The notes under the pieces are model-generated. The model was not told the DNA's origin and ran no database searches. It worked only from the letters and a program-made list of their open reading frames with translations. Below are positions 8,024 through 16,794 of a stretch of DNA of 64,000 bases, in pieces (the stretch's first letter is position 1; each line of letters opens with the position of its first letter). Source of the stretch: Terrisporobacter sp. (GTDB taxonomy: Bacteria > Bacillota_A > Clostridia > Peptostreptococcales > Peptostreptococcaceae); NCBI GenBank assembly GCA_029851945.1, contig JARKUZ010000036.1, forward strand, positions 33,203 to 97,202, read 5' to 3'. A program made the position numbers and the translations under genes.

Positions 8024-8707
8024 ATGAACGAAAGAATTAGAGATGAACTTTTGAAACTATCAGAAGAAAAGTATAGAGAATTTTCTTCAAGGCTAATACC
8101 AGGAGTTGATAATATACTAGGTGTTAGACTTTTACATTTAAGGAAAATCGCAAAGAAGATAGCTAAAAAAGATTGGAGAAAATATCTAAAAAATGCTAAT
8201 GATACACATTTTGAAGAGGTTATGCTACAAGGTATGGTAATAGGTTATGTCAATGATAGTAATATAGAAGAAATACTAGTATATATAAAAAACTTTATTC
8301 CTAAAATAAATAATTGGTCTGTATGTGATAGTTTTTCTAGTGGGCTTAAAATAACTAATAAAAATAAAGAAATAGTATGGGAATTTCTAAAAAAATATTT
8401 ATCCTCAGAAGAAGAATATGAGGTAAGGTTTGCAGTAGTAATGCTACTTAATTACTATATTGATGAAGAATATATTAGAAAAGTGCTTAAAGAATTAGAC
8501 AAAGTAAATCATAATGGATACTATGTAAAAATGGCTGTGGCCTGGGCAGTATCAATATGTTATGTAAAGTTTGAAGATATAACATTAGAATATTTAAATA
8601 ATAATAATCTTGATAATTTTACTTACAATAAATCTCTTCAGAAAATATGTGAGTCTCTAAAGGTTGACAAAGAAAGAAAATTCTTAATAAAATCTATGAA
8701 GAGATAG
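8024..8707 (+). CDS. DNA alkylation repair protein, AlkD-like, 227 aa
   Basis: HEAT-like repeat DNA glycosylase family (DNA alkylation repair, PF08713 type) that removes N3/N7-alkylated bases. Typical elements are GVRLLHLRKIAKKIAKKDW, the EEVMLQGMVIGY helix, and the WSVCDSF motif whose Trp and Asp lie in the DNA-binding cleft, followed by NHNGYYVKMAVAWAVS-like helices. GAAGGA stands 4-5 bases before ATG 8024, so the ATG at 8009 is less likely. Downstream of ogt and ended by a bidirectional terminator. Confidence 0.88.
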   Translation: MNERIRDELLKLSEEKYREFSSRLIPGVDNILGVRLLHLRKIAKKIAKKDWRKYLKNANDTHFEEVMLQGMVIGYVNDSNIEEILVYIKNFIPKINNWSVCDSFSSGLKITNKNKEIVWEFLKKYLSSEEEYEVRFAVVMLLNYYIDEEYIRKVLKELDKVNHNGYYVKMAVAWAVSICYVKFEDITLEYLNNNNLDNFTYNKSLQKICESLKVDKERKFLIKSMKR

Positions 8708-8708
8708 T

Positions 8709-8747
8709 AAAAAATGGGCTAATTTGTTTTAATATAGCCCATTTTTT
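8709..8747. terminator. Bidirectional terminator
   Basis: AAAAATGGGCTA pairs with TAGCCCATTTTTT around a 13-base loop; it separates the convergent AlkD-like and nitroreductase genes. Confidence 0.9.
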
Positions 8748-8755
8748 AGCTTATA

Positions 8756-9577
8756 TTATTTCCAAGATATTTGTGCTTCTTTTCTTGGCGTTGTTCTTTG
8801 ATATTTTACATCTGGATATCCTATAACCATACAAGTTACAATTTTTTGATTTTCATTTAGGCCTAAGAAGTCTATAATTTTTTTATTTCCTTCAGCAGAT
8901 CTTGTAAAGAATCCACTAAAGAAAGTTCCAAGTCCTAGAGCATTAGTCATAAGTTCCATATTAGAGGAAGCCAAACTAGCATCTACAGGATTATCAGAAA
9001 CTACAAGTATTACAGCAGGAGCATTAAAGAATAAGTTATCCCTACCAGTAGGATTTGATTTAAATTCTTCATACATTCTTACCCACATCTGGGCATATAG
9101 CTTTAAATTCATTGTTTCAGGTGTTAAGTTAGCAAGCATGTATTTACCCATATCACTTAATCGTTCTAAAGACATTTCTTTTAATGCTTCTATACCATCT
9201 TTAACTACAATATAAGATACACCTTGTGTATTTCTTGCTGTTTGAGTAAATCTTCCTGCTTCTATAATTTTAGAAAGTTTTTCTATTTCTACATCCTGAT
9301 TTTTAAAGTGTCTTACACTTCTTCTAAACTTGATAAAGTTTAATAAATTATCTGCATCTATAGAAAATTCTTCTTTATTATAATCTTTAACTTCATCCAT
9401 ATTATAATCATCAGTCGATACTGCATTTTTAGGACATATTGCCACGCAGTGACCGCATTTAAAACAAGCTACATTTTTAATATGAGCTTTTTTATCGATA
9501 AGTTCAATATCTTTAACCATGCAATCTTTAACACATAGAGAACATCCTATACAAAGATCCTTATCTACTTTCATCAT
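8756..9577 (-). CDS. Ferredoxin-nitroreductase fusion, 273 aa
   Basis: N-terminal 2x[4Fe-4S] ferredoxin (CIGCSLCVKDC and CFKCGHCVAICP within the first 60 residues) joined to an FMN nitroreductase domain (RRSVRHFKNQDVE, ARNTQGVSYIVV, and a C-terminal GLGTFFSGFF and CMVIGYP). Such proteins pass electrons from ferredoxin to FMN to reduce nitro or other unsaturated substrates in the cytosol. AGGGAG 8 bases upstream favours ATG 9577 over GTG 9586. Divergent from a LysR regulator, which probably controls it. Confidence 0.9.
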   Translation of the reverse strand: MMKVDKDLCIGCSLCVKDCMVKDIELIDKKAHIKNVACFKCGHCVAICPKNAVSTDDYNMDEVKDYNKEEFSIDADNLLNFIKFRRSVRHFKNQDVEIEKLSKIIEAGRFTQTARNTQGVSYIVVKDGIEALKEMSLERLSDMGKYMLANLTPETMNLKLYAQMWVRMYEEFKSNPTGRDNLFFNAPAVILVVSDNPVDASLASSNMELMTNALGLGTFFSGFFTRSAEGNKKIIDFLGLNENQKIVTCMVIGYPDVKYQRTTPRKEAQISWK

Positions 9578-9702
9578 AACCAACACTCCCTTTAATTTAT
9601 ATAATATCTTTCAATTTTAATTTATATCTCTTAATTACTTTGGTATACTAATAAATAAAATTCATAAGAAAATACAAAGATATTTATTAAGGATAATAGT
9701 GA

Positions 9703-9768
9703 TTATAGCACTGTTATAACCCCTATGTCTAATTTAAAATATTCATAAACATATAACTTTTAGTTATA
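9703..9768. promoter_or_regulatory. Two inverted repeats in LysR/nitroreductase intergenic region
   Basis: TTATA-N7-TATAA (9703-9719) and ATAACT-TTT-AGTTAT (9753-9767) both fit the T-N11-A pattern of LysR binding sites. They lie between the divergent nitroreductase and LysR genes. Inferred operators. Confidence 0.45.
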
Positions 9769-9798
9769 GATTTAATAAGTTATAAAAAGGAGGATAAA

Positions 9799-10701
9799 AT
9801 GAATCTACAACAACTTGAGTATTTTAAGACAGTAGCTGAGACTGAAAATTTTACTAAAGCTTCAAAGTTATTATTAGTTACTCAACCAGCATTAAGTAAA
9901 TCAATAGCAAAGTTAGAAGAAGAGCTAAAAGTACCTTTATTTGAAAAGAGTGGAAGAAATGTCAAACTAACTAGGTTTGGGAAAATATTTTTGGTTCATG
10001 CGGAGAGAGCATTAGTAGAGATTGAAAAAGGGATAAAGGAGTTAGATGAAATGGTTAGTGATACTACAGGGACAGTTTCTATTTCTTCTACCTCTAGAGT
10101 TGGAGCTTATTTTATGAATTTTATAATAAGCGATTTCTTAAATGATAACCCTAATGCAAAGTTTCAATTTAACCAACAGTCTGTAACTGAAATAATAGAA
10201 GACTTAAAAAAGGGAAAAATTGATATAGGTTTCTATGATAATCATACAGAACCTATTTGGGATGCTAATATAGAATCTATACCAATAAAAAAGCAAGAAT
10301 ATGTCTTAATAGTTCCAAAGAATCATAAACTAGCCAATAGAAAAGAGGTATCTTTAAAGGAATTAGAAAATGAATCCTTTATAGCATTTTGTGAAGGTAG
10401 TAAAGATAGGATTCTTTCTTGTACTAATGCTTTAGGGTATACCCCTAAAATATCAATTCAGCCAAAAGGAGCTAATATAGGAAGTGTAATAGAAGGATTA
10501 GTATCTGCTGGAGCAGGGATTTCAGTAGTTCCCGATTCACCAACTATCAATACAAATACACTATCTAAAATAAATATTAAAGAAACTATTAAGGAAAGAA
10601 TAATATATATGAGTTATTTAAAAAATTCATATATACCTCCAATAGCAAAGTTATTTAGAGATTATATATTAGAATATGTTGATAGAAATTATATAACTTA
10701 A
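9799..10701 (+). CDS. LysR family transcriptional regulator, 300 aa
   Basis: N-terminal winged HTH (MNLQQLEYFKTVAETENFTKASKLL, TQPALSKSIAKLEEEL) and a C-terminal periplasmic-binding-like effector domain of normal length. The effector is not identifiable. Good AAAGGAGG ribosome site. Divergent arrangement with the ferredoxin-nitroreductase and two inverted repeats between them point to local control of that gene and of itself. Confidence 0.93.
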   Translation: MNLQQLEYFKTVAETENFTKASKLLLVTQPALSKSIAKLEEELKVPLFEKSGRNVKLTRFGKIFLVHAERALVEIEKGIKELDEMVSDTTGTVSISSTSRVGAYFMNFIISDFLNDNPNAKFQFNQQSVTEIIEDLKKGKIDIGFYDNHTEPIWDANIESIPIKKQEYVLIVPKNHKLANRKEVSLKELENESFIAFCEGSKDRILSCTNALGYTPKISIQPKGANIGSVIEGLVSAGAGISVVPDSPTINTNTLSKINIKETIKERIIYMSYLKNSYIPPIAKLFRDYILEYVDRNYIT

Positions 10702-10705
10702 CCAT

Positions 10706-10745
10706 AAAAAATGTAACTCCTAAGTTAAAGGAGTTACATTTTTTA
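10706..10745. terminator. Bidirectional terminator between lysR and permease
   Basis: AAAAAATGTAACTCC pairs with GGAGTTACATTTTTT; separates convergent genes. Confidence 0.9.
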
Positions 10746-10751
10746 TATTTA

Positions 10752-12218
10752 TTAATTTAATTCAAGAATCTTTTCTTCGATTTTATCTAAATTTTTATCT
10801 TCATTATAAGTTAAATCAACCTTGTGAAGAGGGATAAGTTTAGTCTTGTGCTTAATTTTATAACCTATATATAAACTTAAAAATAGAGGTATACCTATAT
10901 AAGAAGCTATTAAACCACTCCAGTCAATGCCATCTGGTTTAATACAAGAATAACCTTGACCTATTATTATAACTATACACATTATTAATGCTAGTATAGG
11001 TCCAAAAGGATACCATTTAGCAGTAAATTTTAAATCTTTTAAATTATTACCTTGATGAATATATGCTTTTCTAAATCTATAATGGCATATTGCTATTCCA
11101 ACCCATGTTATAAATCCAGCAAGACCAGATGCAGCAACTAACCAAACATAAACAGTACTTTCGGCAAATACACCTGTTAAGAAACAAAAAGATGCAACTA
11201 TAGTAGTTAATATTAAAGCATTTACAGGGACACCTCTTTTATTAGTCTTAGCAAATAGCTTTGGAGCAAGTCCATCCTTAGCCATAGAGTGAAGTATTCT
11301 GCTTGATGCATACATACCAGAATTTCCAGCAGATAATACAGATGTTAATATTACTGCATTCATAAGAGAGGCAGCTCCAGCTATACCTGCTTTTTCAAAA
11401 ACCATGGTAAATGGACTTTCAGAAACACCAGCCTGTGTGAAAGGTATTATAGCACCTAAAATTACTATCGTTCCTAAATAAAATATTAATATTCTCCAAA
11501 ATATCGATTTTATAGCCCTAGGAATAGTTTTTTCTGGATTTTCACTTTCTCCAGCAGCAACTCCTATAAGTTCGGTTCCCTGAAATGAAAATCCAGCAAC
11601 TAAAAAAATAGCAAAGATTGATTTTATTCCACCATGGAAAGGTCCATCTTTTATAAAATAATTATGAAATCCTATTTCATCAGAACCCATTATACCAACT
11701 ATCATTAATACACCTATTATTAAAAATATGATTACAGTAACAACTTTAACACCAGCAAACCAATATTCAGACTCACCGTAGGCTTTTGATGATAGAAAGT
11801 TTAATCCGACAATTATTATTAAAAATAATAAACTCCAGTAAATTCCAGGTATGTTTGGGAACCAAAATTTCATAACTAAAGAACCTGCAACCATTTCAGC
11901 AGCTATTGTTATAGCCCAGTTGTACCAGTAATTCCATCCAAGTGCAAACCCAAGTGCTGGGTCAATAAATTTAGTAGCATAGGAACTAAAAGATCCAGAA
12001 ATTGGCATAAAAGTAGCCATTTCACCTAAACTTGTTATTAAGAAATAAACCATAATACCTACTAAGCCATAGGCAACTAATGCACCGCCAGGTCCTGCTT
12101 GATGGATAGTATCTCCCATTGCAAGAAATATACCTGTTCCAATAGAACCACCTAGCGCTATCATGTTTAGATGTCTTGCTTTTAATCCTCTTTTTAATTC
12201 TTGATTTTGTTCACTCAT
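10752..12218 (-). CDS. lysP: Lysine-type amino acid permease (APC/AAT family), 488 aa
   Basis: Twelve-segment APC transporter with the AAT signature near the N-terminus (GLKARHLNMIALGGSIGTGIF), FQGTELIGVAAGESENPEKTIPRA, and a C-terminal CHYRFRKAYI segment, all typical of LysP-like permeases. Specificity for lysine is supported by a lysine riboswitch in the leader. AAGGAGG at good spacing fixes the start at ATG 12218; the longer frame to 12287 has no ribosome site. The symbol is assigned from family plus riboswitch. Confidence 0.88.
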   Translation of the reverse strand: MSEQNQELKRGLKARHLNMIALGGSIGTGIFLAMGDTIHQAGPGGALVAYGLVGIMVYFLITSLGEMATFMPISGSFSSYATKFIDPALGFALGWNYWYNWAITIAAEMVAGSLVMKFWFPNIPGIYWSLLFLIIIVGLNFLSSKAYGESEYWFAGVKVVTVIIFLIIGVLMIVGIMGSDEIGFHNYFIKDGPFHGGIKSIFAIFLVAGFSFQGTELIGVAAGESENPEKTIPRAIKSIFWRILIFYLGTIVILGAIIPFTQAGVSESPFTMVFEKAGIAGAASLMNAVILTSVLSAGNSGMYASSRILHSMAKDGLAPKLFAKTNKRGVPVNALILTTIVASFCFLTGVFAESTVYVWLVAASGLAGFITWVGIAICHYRFRKAYIHQGNNLKDLKFTAKWYPFGPILALIMCIVIIIGQGYSCIKPDGIDWSGLIASYIGIPLFLSLYIGYKIKHKTKLIPLHKVDLTYNEDKNLDKIEEKILELN

Positions 12219-12416
12219 TTGATTATCCTCCTTATGGTGTAAATTTTCCATAAGTAAGTAACTAAGATAATAAAATTTATCTAACAATAAAAATGCGCTT
12301 AGTTTATGTAGCTAACGACTTCGACGGCTACTCAGATATATTTTTATATTATTGAGTTATTGATATACCTTATATAAGTTATCAGTAATTTTAGGTTTAC
12401 ATAAGGTTTTTGTATA

Positions 12417-12446
12417 CAAAAAAAGCCATGAGACTATACCCATGAC
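12417..12446 (-). terminator. Lysine riboswitch expression-platform terminator
   Basis: On the minus strand GTCATGGG pairs with CTCATGGC and is followed by a long T run (A run at 12417-12424). It lies between the lysine aptamer and the permease, about 200 bases before the start codon, so lysine binding should favour premature termination. Confidence 0.85.
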
Positions 12447-12499
12447 AAAAATACGTAAATTATATACAAAAAATACAACGTACCGTACGTTTTCATTGA

Positions 12500-12664
12500 A
12501 AATAGCTCTCCACAAAAATGTGACAGTCTTATGCATATTTTACATAAGCCCAGTAAATAGTATCAAAGCCATTAACTATTTACTTCGGCGAAATTTCCTT
12601 TTGTATTATTTCATTGAGCTTACCTCCATAATACTACTCTTAAATTTCGCGCCTCTATCTCAGT
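12500..12664 (-). ncRNA. Lysine riboswitch (L box)
   Basis: The minus strand shows the lysine aptamer core in order: GATAGAGGCGCG, AAGAGTAGT, GGAAATTTCGCCGAAG, GGCTTTG, CTGGG, ACTGTCA and TGGAGAGCTAT, with the first and last segments forming P1. The order and spacing match the L box family. It precedes a terminator and the lysP-like permease, giving lysine-dependent shut-off of lysine uptake. The plus-strand frame 12442-12690 is its antisense shadow. The gap between terminator and permease (12219-12416) holds only a GTAGC/GCTAC hairpin (12320-12343) that I cannot name. Confidence 0.95.
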
Positions 12665-12855
12665 TATCTACTTGTTGTTTTAAATTATAACCAAAATAAA
12701 AAATAAGTCAATAGAAAAGGTTAGATTTTGTACAAAAACAATAAATAATAAGTTTACTAATAATAATTGCAAGTGTTAAAATAGAGTTAACATAGTTAGT
12801 AAAAATATAACAAGGAGCAAAAGCGTTAAATAAAGAAAATTGAGGGGGAAAGCAA

Positions 12856-15423
12856 GTGACATTATTAAAAAAGAGCATAGCAAGCATAACGACACTATGT
12901 TTAATAACTATAAATCTAACTAGTTTGAGTTTTGCAAGTGAGGATACGCAAAAACAAGAATTAAAAAAAGCTATAGAAAAATCGGAACCATTTGTAGTAA
13001 GTGGTAATATAAAGGAAGAGAAAAAAGAAGGTATATCACCTCAACAAATCCTAATTAATTATTTAAGTAATGTAGAAAAAACTTCTACTTTCAAAGTCAA
13101 ATCAAAAGAAGATGATAAAAATGATTCTCAGTTTATAGTAAGACTTCAACAGTATATAAATAATATACCTATCTATGGTTCAGATTTAGTAGGATGTGTA
13201 GATTATGACGGAAATATAAAATCAATTTCAGGATATATAGAGCCAACATCAAAGACATTAAAAGGATTTAACTATAATCCGACTTTAACTAAAGATGATG
13301 CACTTAAGATAGCAAAGGAAAAACTTGAACTAAAAAATGAATTAAATAAAAATGAAAAAGTAGAGTTATATTTATATAAAAGTAAAGAAGAATATAAACT
13401 TGCATACAAAGTAGATGTAAATATAATAGGAAAAACAATTTATAACAAAATTGTATTTATAGATGCTAACAGTGGAGATATAATAAATCAATACGAAAAC
13501 ACAAATAATATAATTAAATCAGAAAAAATTAAAGCAAAAGGTGTATTTGGAGATGAAAGAGAAATACAAGTAATACATAGACAAGGTGAAGTAGGCTTTA
13601 AAGACGGGTATTATTTTATAGATTTAAGTAGAGGATCAAAACCTATAAAAACTTTAGATATAAAAGGTCAATATTTTTATCAATATTATTACCAAAATAA
13701 AATTCCTTATGGCATGGATAATGATATAAAATATTTTAGTACAAAACTAGAAAAGAGCGATGGAAAGTTTGTAGATGCAAACTACCATGTAGGAAAAACT
13801 TACGATTTTTATTTAAATAAATACAATAGAGATGGGCTAGATGGAAAGGGAAGTAAGCCAGAATTACTTGTAAATGTAAATGAGCCAGGAAATGCATTTT
13901 CCAGTCTAGTAAATGGAGTTGATATACTAGTTTTTGGAAATGAAAACTCAACAACTTATGATTCTGCAGGATCATTAGATGTAATTGGACATGAATATAC
14001 TCATTCAGTAGTAAGACATACTGCTAATTTAGATTATGTATCTCAATCAGGCGCTATAAACGAAGCATATGGAGATATTTTTGGTACTTTAGTAGAACAT
14101 ACTTATAAATCAAGTAAAAATTGGACTATAGGAGAAGATTTCTCAAAATATGGATACTTAAGAAGTATGAAAAACCCAGATATAGATAATGTAGATAATA
14201 TGGAAGTCTGTAGAAGGTCTCATGTGCATAATGATAGCTGTGACAATGATTACGTACATGAAAATAGTGGTATAATAAATAAATTAGCTTACCTAATATC
14301 TGAAGGTGGAACACAATATGGTATTAATGTTAAAGGTATCGGAGAAGAAAAAATGGGTAAACTTTTCTATGATGCACTTACAGAAGGATTATATTCTCAA
14401 TCAGATTTTAATCATCTAGGAGAAGTATTATTATTAAAAGCTAAAACAGCAAGTGAAAAAGAAACAGTAGAAAATGCTCTAAAAGCTGTTGGGATAATGA
14501 AGGTAAGCTCAAATAATCCTCAAGTAGTTATAAGTAAAATGGTAGGAGAAACTAGATATGAAACATCTATAATGATAAGTCAAAAAGGTTGGGATACTTC
14601 TGACAATGTAGTATTAGTAAACTCTAGTTCTATAGCAGATGCCCTTTCAGCCACACCATTTGCAAAATCTATAAATGCACCAATACTTCTAACACCAAAT
14701 GATAGCTTATATTATAATATTGAACAAGAGATAAAGAGACTAAAAGCTAAAAATATATATATTATTGGAGGTACAAGTGTAGTATCAAATAATATAGTAG
14801 ATGAGCTTGAATATGATGGACTTAAGGTAAATAGAATAAGTGGAATAGATAGATATGAAACATCATTAGAAATAGCTAAAAGACTAGGTAACATATCTAA
14901 TATAGCTGTTGTAAATGGAGTTGACGGTTTATCAGATGCAGTTAGTATAGCACCTGTCGCAGCTAATAAGAATATGCCGATAATATTAACATCACAAAAT
15001 GAAAATTTTGATAAAATTAATAAGTTTATTAAAGAAAATAATATACAAACTTCTTATGTTATAGGTGGGCAAGGTGTCATATCTAATGATATAGCAACTA
15101 AATTACCTAACTATAAAAGAATAGGTGGAAAAAATAGAAATGAAACCAATGCTTTAATTTTAGAGAACTTTTATAAAGAAAAAAATCTAGAAAACATATT
15201 TATAGCAAAAGATGGCATGAATAAGCAAGATGATTTAATTGATGCCCTATCAGCAGGAGTATTAGCAGCTAAGAAAAACTCTCCAATTGTAATAGTTGGA
15301 AGTAATTTAAATTGGAAGCAAAAAGAAATTTTATCATCTAAAGAAACAAATGAAGTAACTAAAATTGGTGGAAATGGTAACGAAAATTCATTTAGTCAAA
15401 TAATTGATATATTAAACAAATAA
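12856..15423 (+). CDS. M4 family (thermolysin-like) metallopeptidase with three CWB2 repeats, 855 aa
   Basis: Secreted zinc protease. Signal peptide (about residues 1-27, ending SLSFA), FTP/PepSY propeptide (about 40-215), M4 catalytic domain with HEYTH (H379, H383) and zinc ligand E403 at exactly the thermolysin spacing, in GAINEAYGD. From about residue 555 three cell-wall-binding-2 repeats follow, each with R-Y/N-ET, ADALSA or DAVS, and IGG signatures. CWB2 repeats tether S-layer-type proteins to the wall polymer in Clostridioides and relatives. Start is GTG 12856 behind GAGGGGG. Monocistronic. Substrates unknown; an exported, wall-held protease is well supported. Confidence 0.93.
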   Translation: MTLLKKSIASITTLCLITINLTSLSFASEDTQKQELKKAIEKSEPFVVSGNIKEEKKEGISPQQILINYLSNVEKTSTFKVKSKEDDKNDSQFIVRLQQYINNIPIYGSDLVGCVDYDGNIKSISGYIEPTSKTLKGFNYNPTLTKDDALKIAKEKLELKNELNKNEKVELYLYKSKEEYKLAYKVDVNIIGKTIYNKIVFIDANSGDIINQYENTNNIIKSEKIKAKGVFGDEREIQVIHRQGEVGFKDGYYFIDLSRGSKPIKTLDIKGQYFYQYYYQNKIPYGMDNDIKYFSTKLEKSDGKFVDANYHVGKTYDFYLNKYNRDGLDGKGSKPELLVNVNEPGNAFSSLVNGVDILVFGNENSTTYDSAGSLDVIGHEYTHSVVRHTANLDYVSQSGAINEAYGDIFGTLVEHTYKSSKNWTIGEDFSKYGYLRSMKNPDIDNVDNMEVCRRSHVHNDSCDNDYVHENSGIINKLAYLISEGGTQYGINVKGIGEEKMGKLFYDALTEGLYSQSDFNHLGEVLLLKAKTASEKETVENALKAVGIMKVSSNNPQVVISKMVGETRYETSIMISQKGWDTSDNVVLVNSSSIADALSATPFAKSINAPILLTPNDSLYYNIEQEIKRLKAKNIYIIGGTSVVSNNIVDELEYDGLKVNRISGIDRYETSLEIAKRLGNISNIAVVNGVDGLSDAVSIAPVAANKNMPIILTSQNENFDKINKFIKENNIQTSYVIGGQGVISNDIATKLPNYKRIGGKNRNETNALILENFYKEKNLENIFIAKDGMNKQDDLIDALSAGVLAAKKNSPIVIVGSNLNWKQKEILSSKETNEVTKIGGNGNENSFSQIIDILNK

Positions 15424-15436
15424 CTAAATTCTTTAT

Positions 15437-15471
15437 AAAAAATACTAACAAGTAAAGTTAGTATTTTTTTG
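15437..15471 (+). terminator. Terminator after protease gene
   Basis: AAAAAATACTAAC pairs with GTTAGTATTTTTTT. Confidence 0.9.
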
Positions 15472-15591
15472 TTTAAAATTTAACATAATTGTTTTATATA
15501 TAAAAATATGGGAATAAAATTTAGTATATATGTATAGAAAGTTTAATTCAATTAAAAAAGAAATTAAAGAATATAGTTAGGAGATATTAAA

Positions 15592-15792
15592 ATGAATTTA
15601 GAAAAAGAAATAACATCAGAAGAAAGAGAAGCTAAAAAAATTGAAAGAAAATCTGAGAAATATGATAAAAGGGAATTAGAAATTAATAACGAAAGAAATT
15701 ACAAAGAAGCACAAAAAGAAGCTAAAGCTCAACAAAAAGCTATGAAAAAATTAGAAAAAGAAAAAAGAGAAGAAAGAAAAGGAAATAAATAA
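15592..15792 (+). CDS. Small Lys/Glu-rich helical protein, 66 aa
   Basis: Almost entirely Lys, Glu, Arg and Ala, with heptad-like spacing that predicts one long charged helix or coiled coil; no Cys, Trp or membrane segment. The start follows TTAGGAGAT. Own terminator at 15861-15891. I do not recognise a family; low complexity limits any functional claim. Confidence 0.6.
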   Translation: MNLEKEITSEEREAKKIERKSEKYDKRELEINNERNYKEAQKEAKAQQKAMKKLEKEKREERKGNK

Positions 15793-15860
15793 ATTAAATA
15801 GGTATTTATAAAGGTATATAATTTAAGTATTATATGTTTATATAAGTATCTATTTATTAA

Positions 15861-15891
15861 AGCACTAACTTATTAAAGTTAGTGTTTTTTT
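15861..15891 (+). terminator. Terminator after 66-aa gene
   Basis: GCACTAAC pairs with GTTAGTGT and is followed by a T run. Confidence 0.85.
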
Positions 15892-15990
15892 ATGAATTTA
15901 AATAATAAATACAAAGATACTAAAAAAATAAATTAATTAAAGGAATTTGTTTAAATTTGTAGAATTATATTAATAAAGAGGTGAGTTCAT

Positions 15991-16371
15991 ATGTTTAACC
16001 AAAGTATTGTTTTAGAATTTGACAAAAGGCTAGTTTCAGAAGAAGAGATGATTGAAAATATAGATTATTATATTTCAAGGTCTAATGAAGGTATGAAACT
16101 CATATCACAGGGAAAGCAAAAGGAAGCTATGAAAATATTAAAAGAAATTAAAACGTCATTAAAGAAAGAATACATGTATTATAATAAAGAGAATATTAAA
16201 CCATATATACATAGAAATAACGTATATAGAACTTATCAATGGGGGATAATTTTAGCTTATTCTAAATTATACAAAGTCTATTCTTATAAGTATTTATATG
16301 ACAATTTATTTAATGTATGGGATAGTATTTCTAATCATGATTCCTGTTTATTTTTAGGATATAGAATATAA
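15991..16371 (+). CDS. Hypothetical protein, 126 aa
   Basis: Not recognised. Soluble; the N-terminal half reads like paired helices (EEEMIENIDYYISRSNEG, KQKEAMKILKEIKTSLKKEY) and the C-terminal half is Tyr-rich. The helix pairs could be a TPR-like fold, which is only a guess. AGAGGTGAG precedes the ATG. Monocistronic with a strong terminator immediately after. Confidence 0.65.
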   Translation: MFNQSIVLEFDKRLVSEEEMIENIDYYISRSNEGMKLISQGKQKEAMKILKEIKTSLKKEYMYYNKENIKPYIHRNNVYRTYQWGIILAYSKLYKVYSYKYLYDNLFNVWDSISNHDSCLFLGYRI

Positions 16372-16409
16372 AGACACTTATATTAATTAGTAATATAAGT
16401 GTCTTTTTA
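16370..16409 (+). terminator. Terminator after 126-aa gene
   Basis: AAAGACACTTATATTA pairs with TAATATAAGTGTCTTT; T run follows. Confidence 0.9.
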
Positions 16410-16611
16410 GTATAAAATAAATTTTATTTATACAAAAATTGGGGTAAATATGATTTATAGCTACTTTTATATTTATTCAATTATTTACATCGAGATGTTA
16501 TAAAATCATCAAAAAAATATATAAAAAATTAAGGAAACTTATTGAAAAATATAAAATTTAAGCTAGAATTAGGTGGTATCAAGGGGTATAAGAAAAGTGA
16601 ATATAAATAGC

Positions 16612-16640
16612 TTGAATATACACTATATATGGTATAAAAT
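16612..16640 (+). promoter_or_regulatory. nrdDG promoter
   Basis: TTGAAT (16612-16617), 17 bases, TAAAAT (16635-16640). The first NrdR box fills the spacer, so repressor binding would block polymerase. Confidence 0.65.
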
Positions 16641-16667
16641 AGAGGTTGTGTTACTACATATAGTGCT
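16620..16667. promoter_or_regulatory. Pair of NrdR boxes
   Basis: Box 1 ACACTATATATGGTAT (16620-16635) and box 2 TACTACATATAGTGCT (16652-16667, best read on the minus strand) resemble the NrdR consensus. Starts are 32 bases apart, about three helical turns, as is usual for NrdR. NrdR represses ribonucleotide reductase genes when dATP is high. Confidence 0.7.
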
Positions 16668-16707
16668 TATACAAAGTAAAATAAAGTGCTAAAAAACAAA
16701 AAAGTCA

Positions 16708-16741
16708 ATACTTTTTACTAAAAAAAGTTATTGTTTTTTTA
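16708..16741 (+). terminator. Possible attenuator hairpin in nrdD leader
   Basis: CAATAcTTTTT pairs with AAAAAgtTATTG, then a T run. It lies between the nrd promoter and nrdD, so it would have to be read through. Imperfect stem, weak call. Confidence 0.4.
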
Positions 16742-16794
16742 TCTAGTAAGACTTGACAAACACATCAAGAAATATTAGGCAAAAGGAGAGTTTT

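Noticed and set aside
12442..12690. 82-codon plus-strand frame
   Set aside because: Antisense to the lysine riboswitch and its terminator; no ribosome site.
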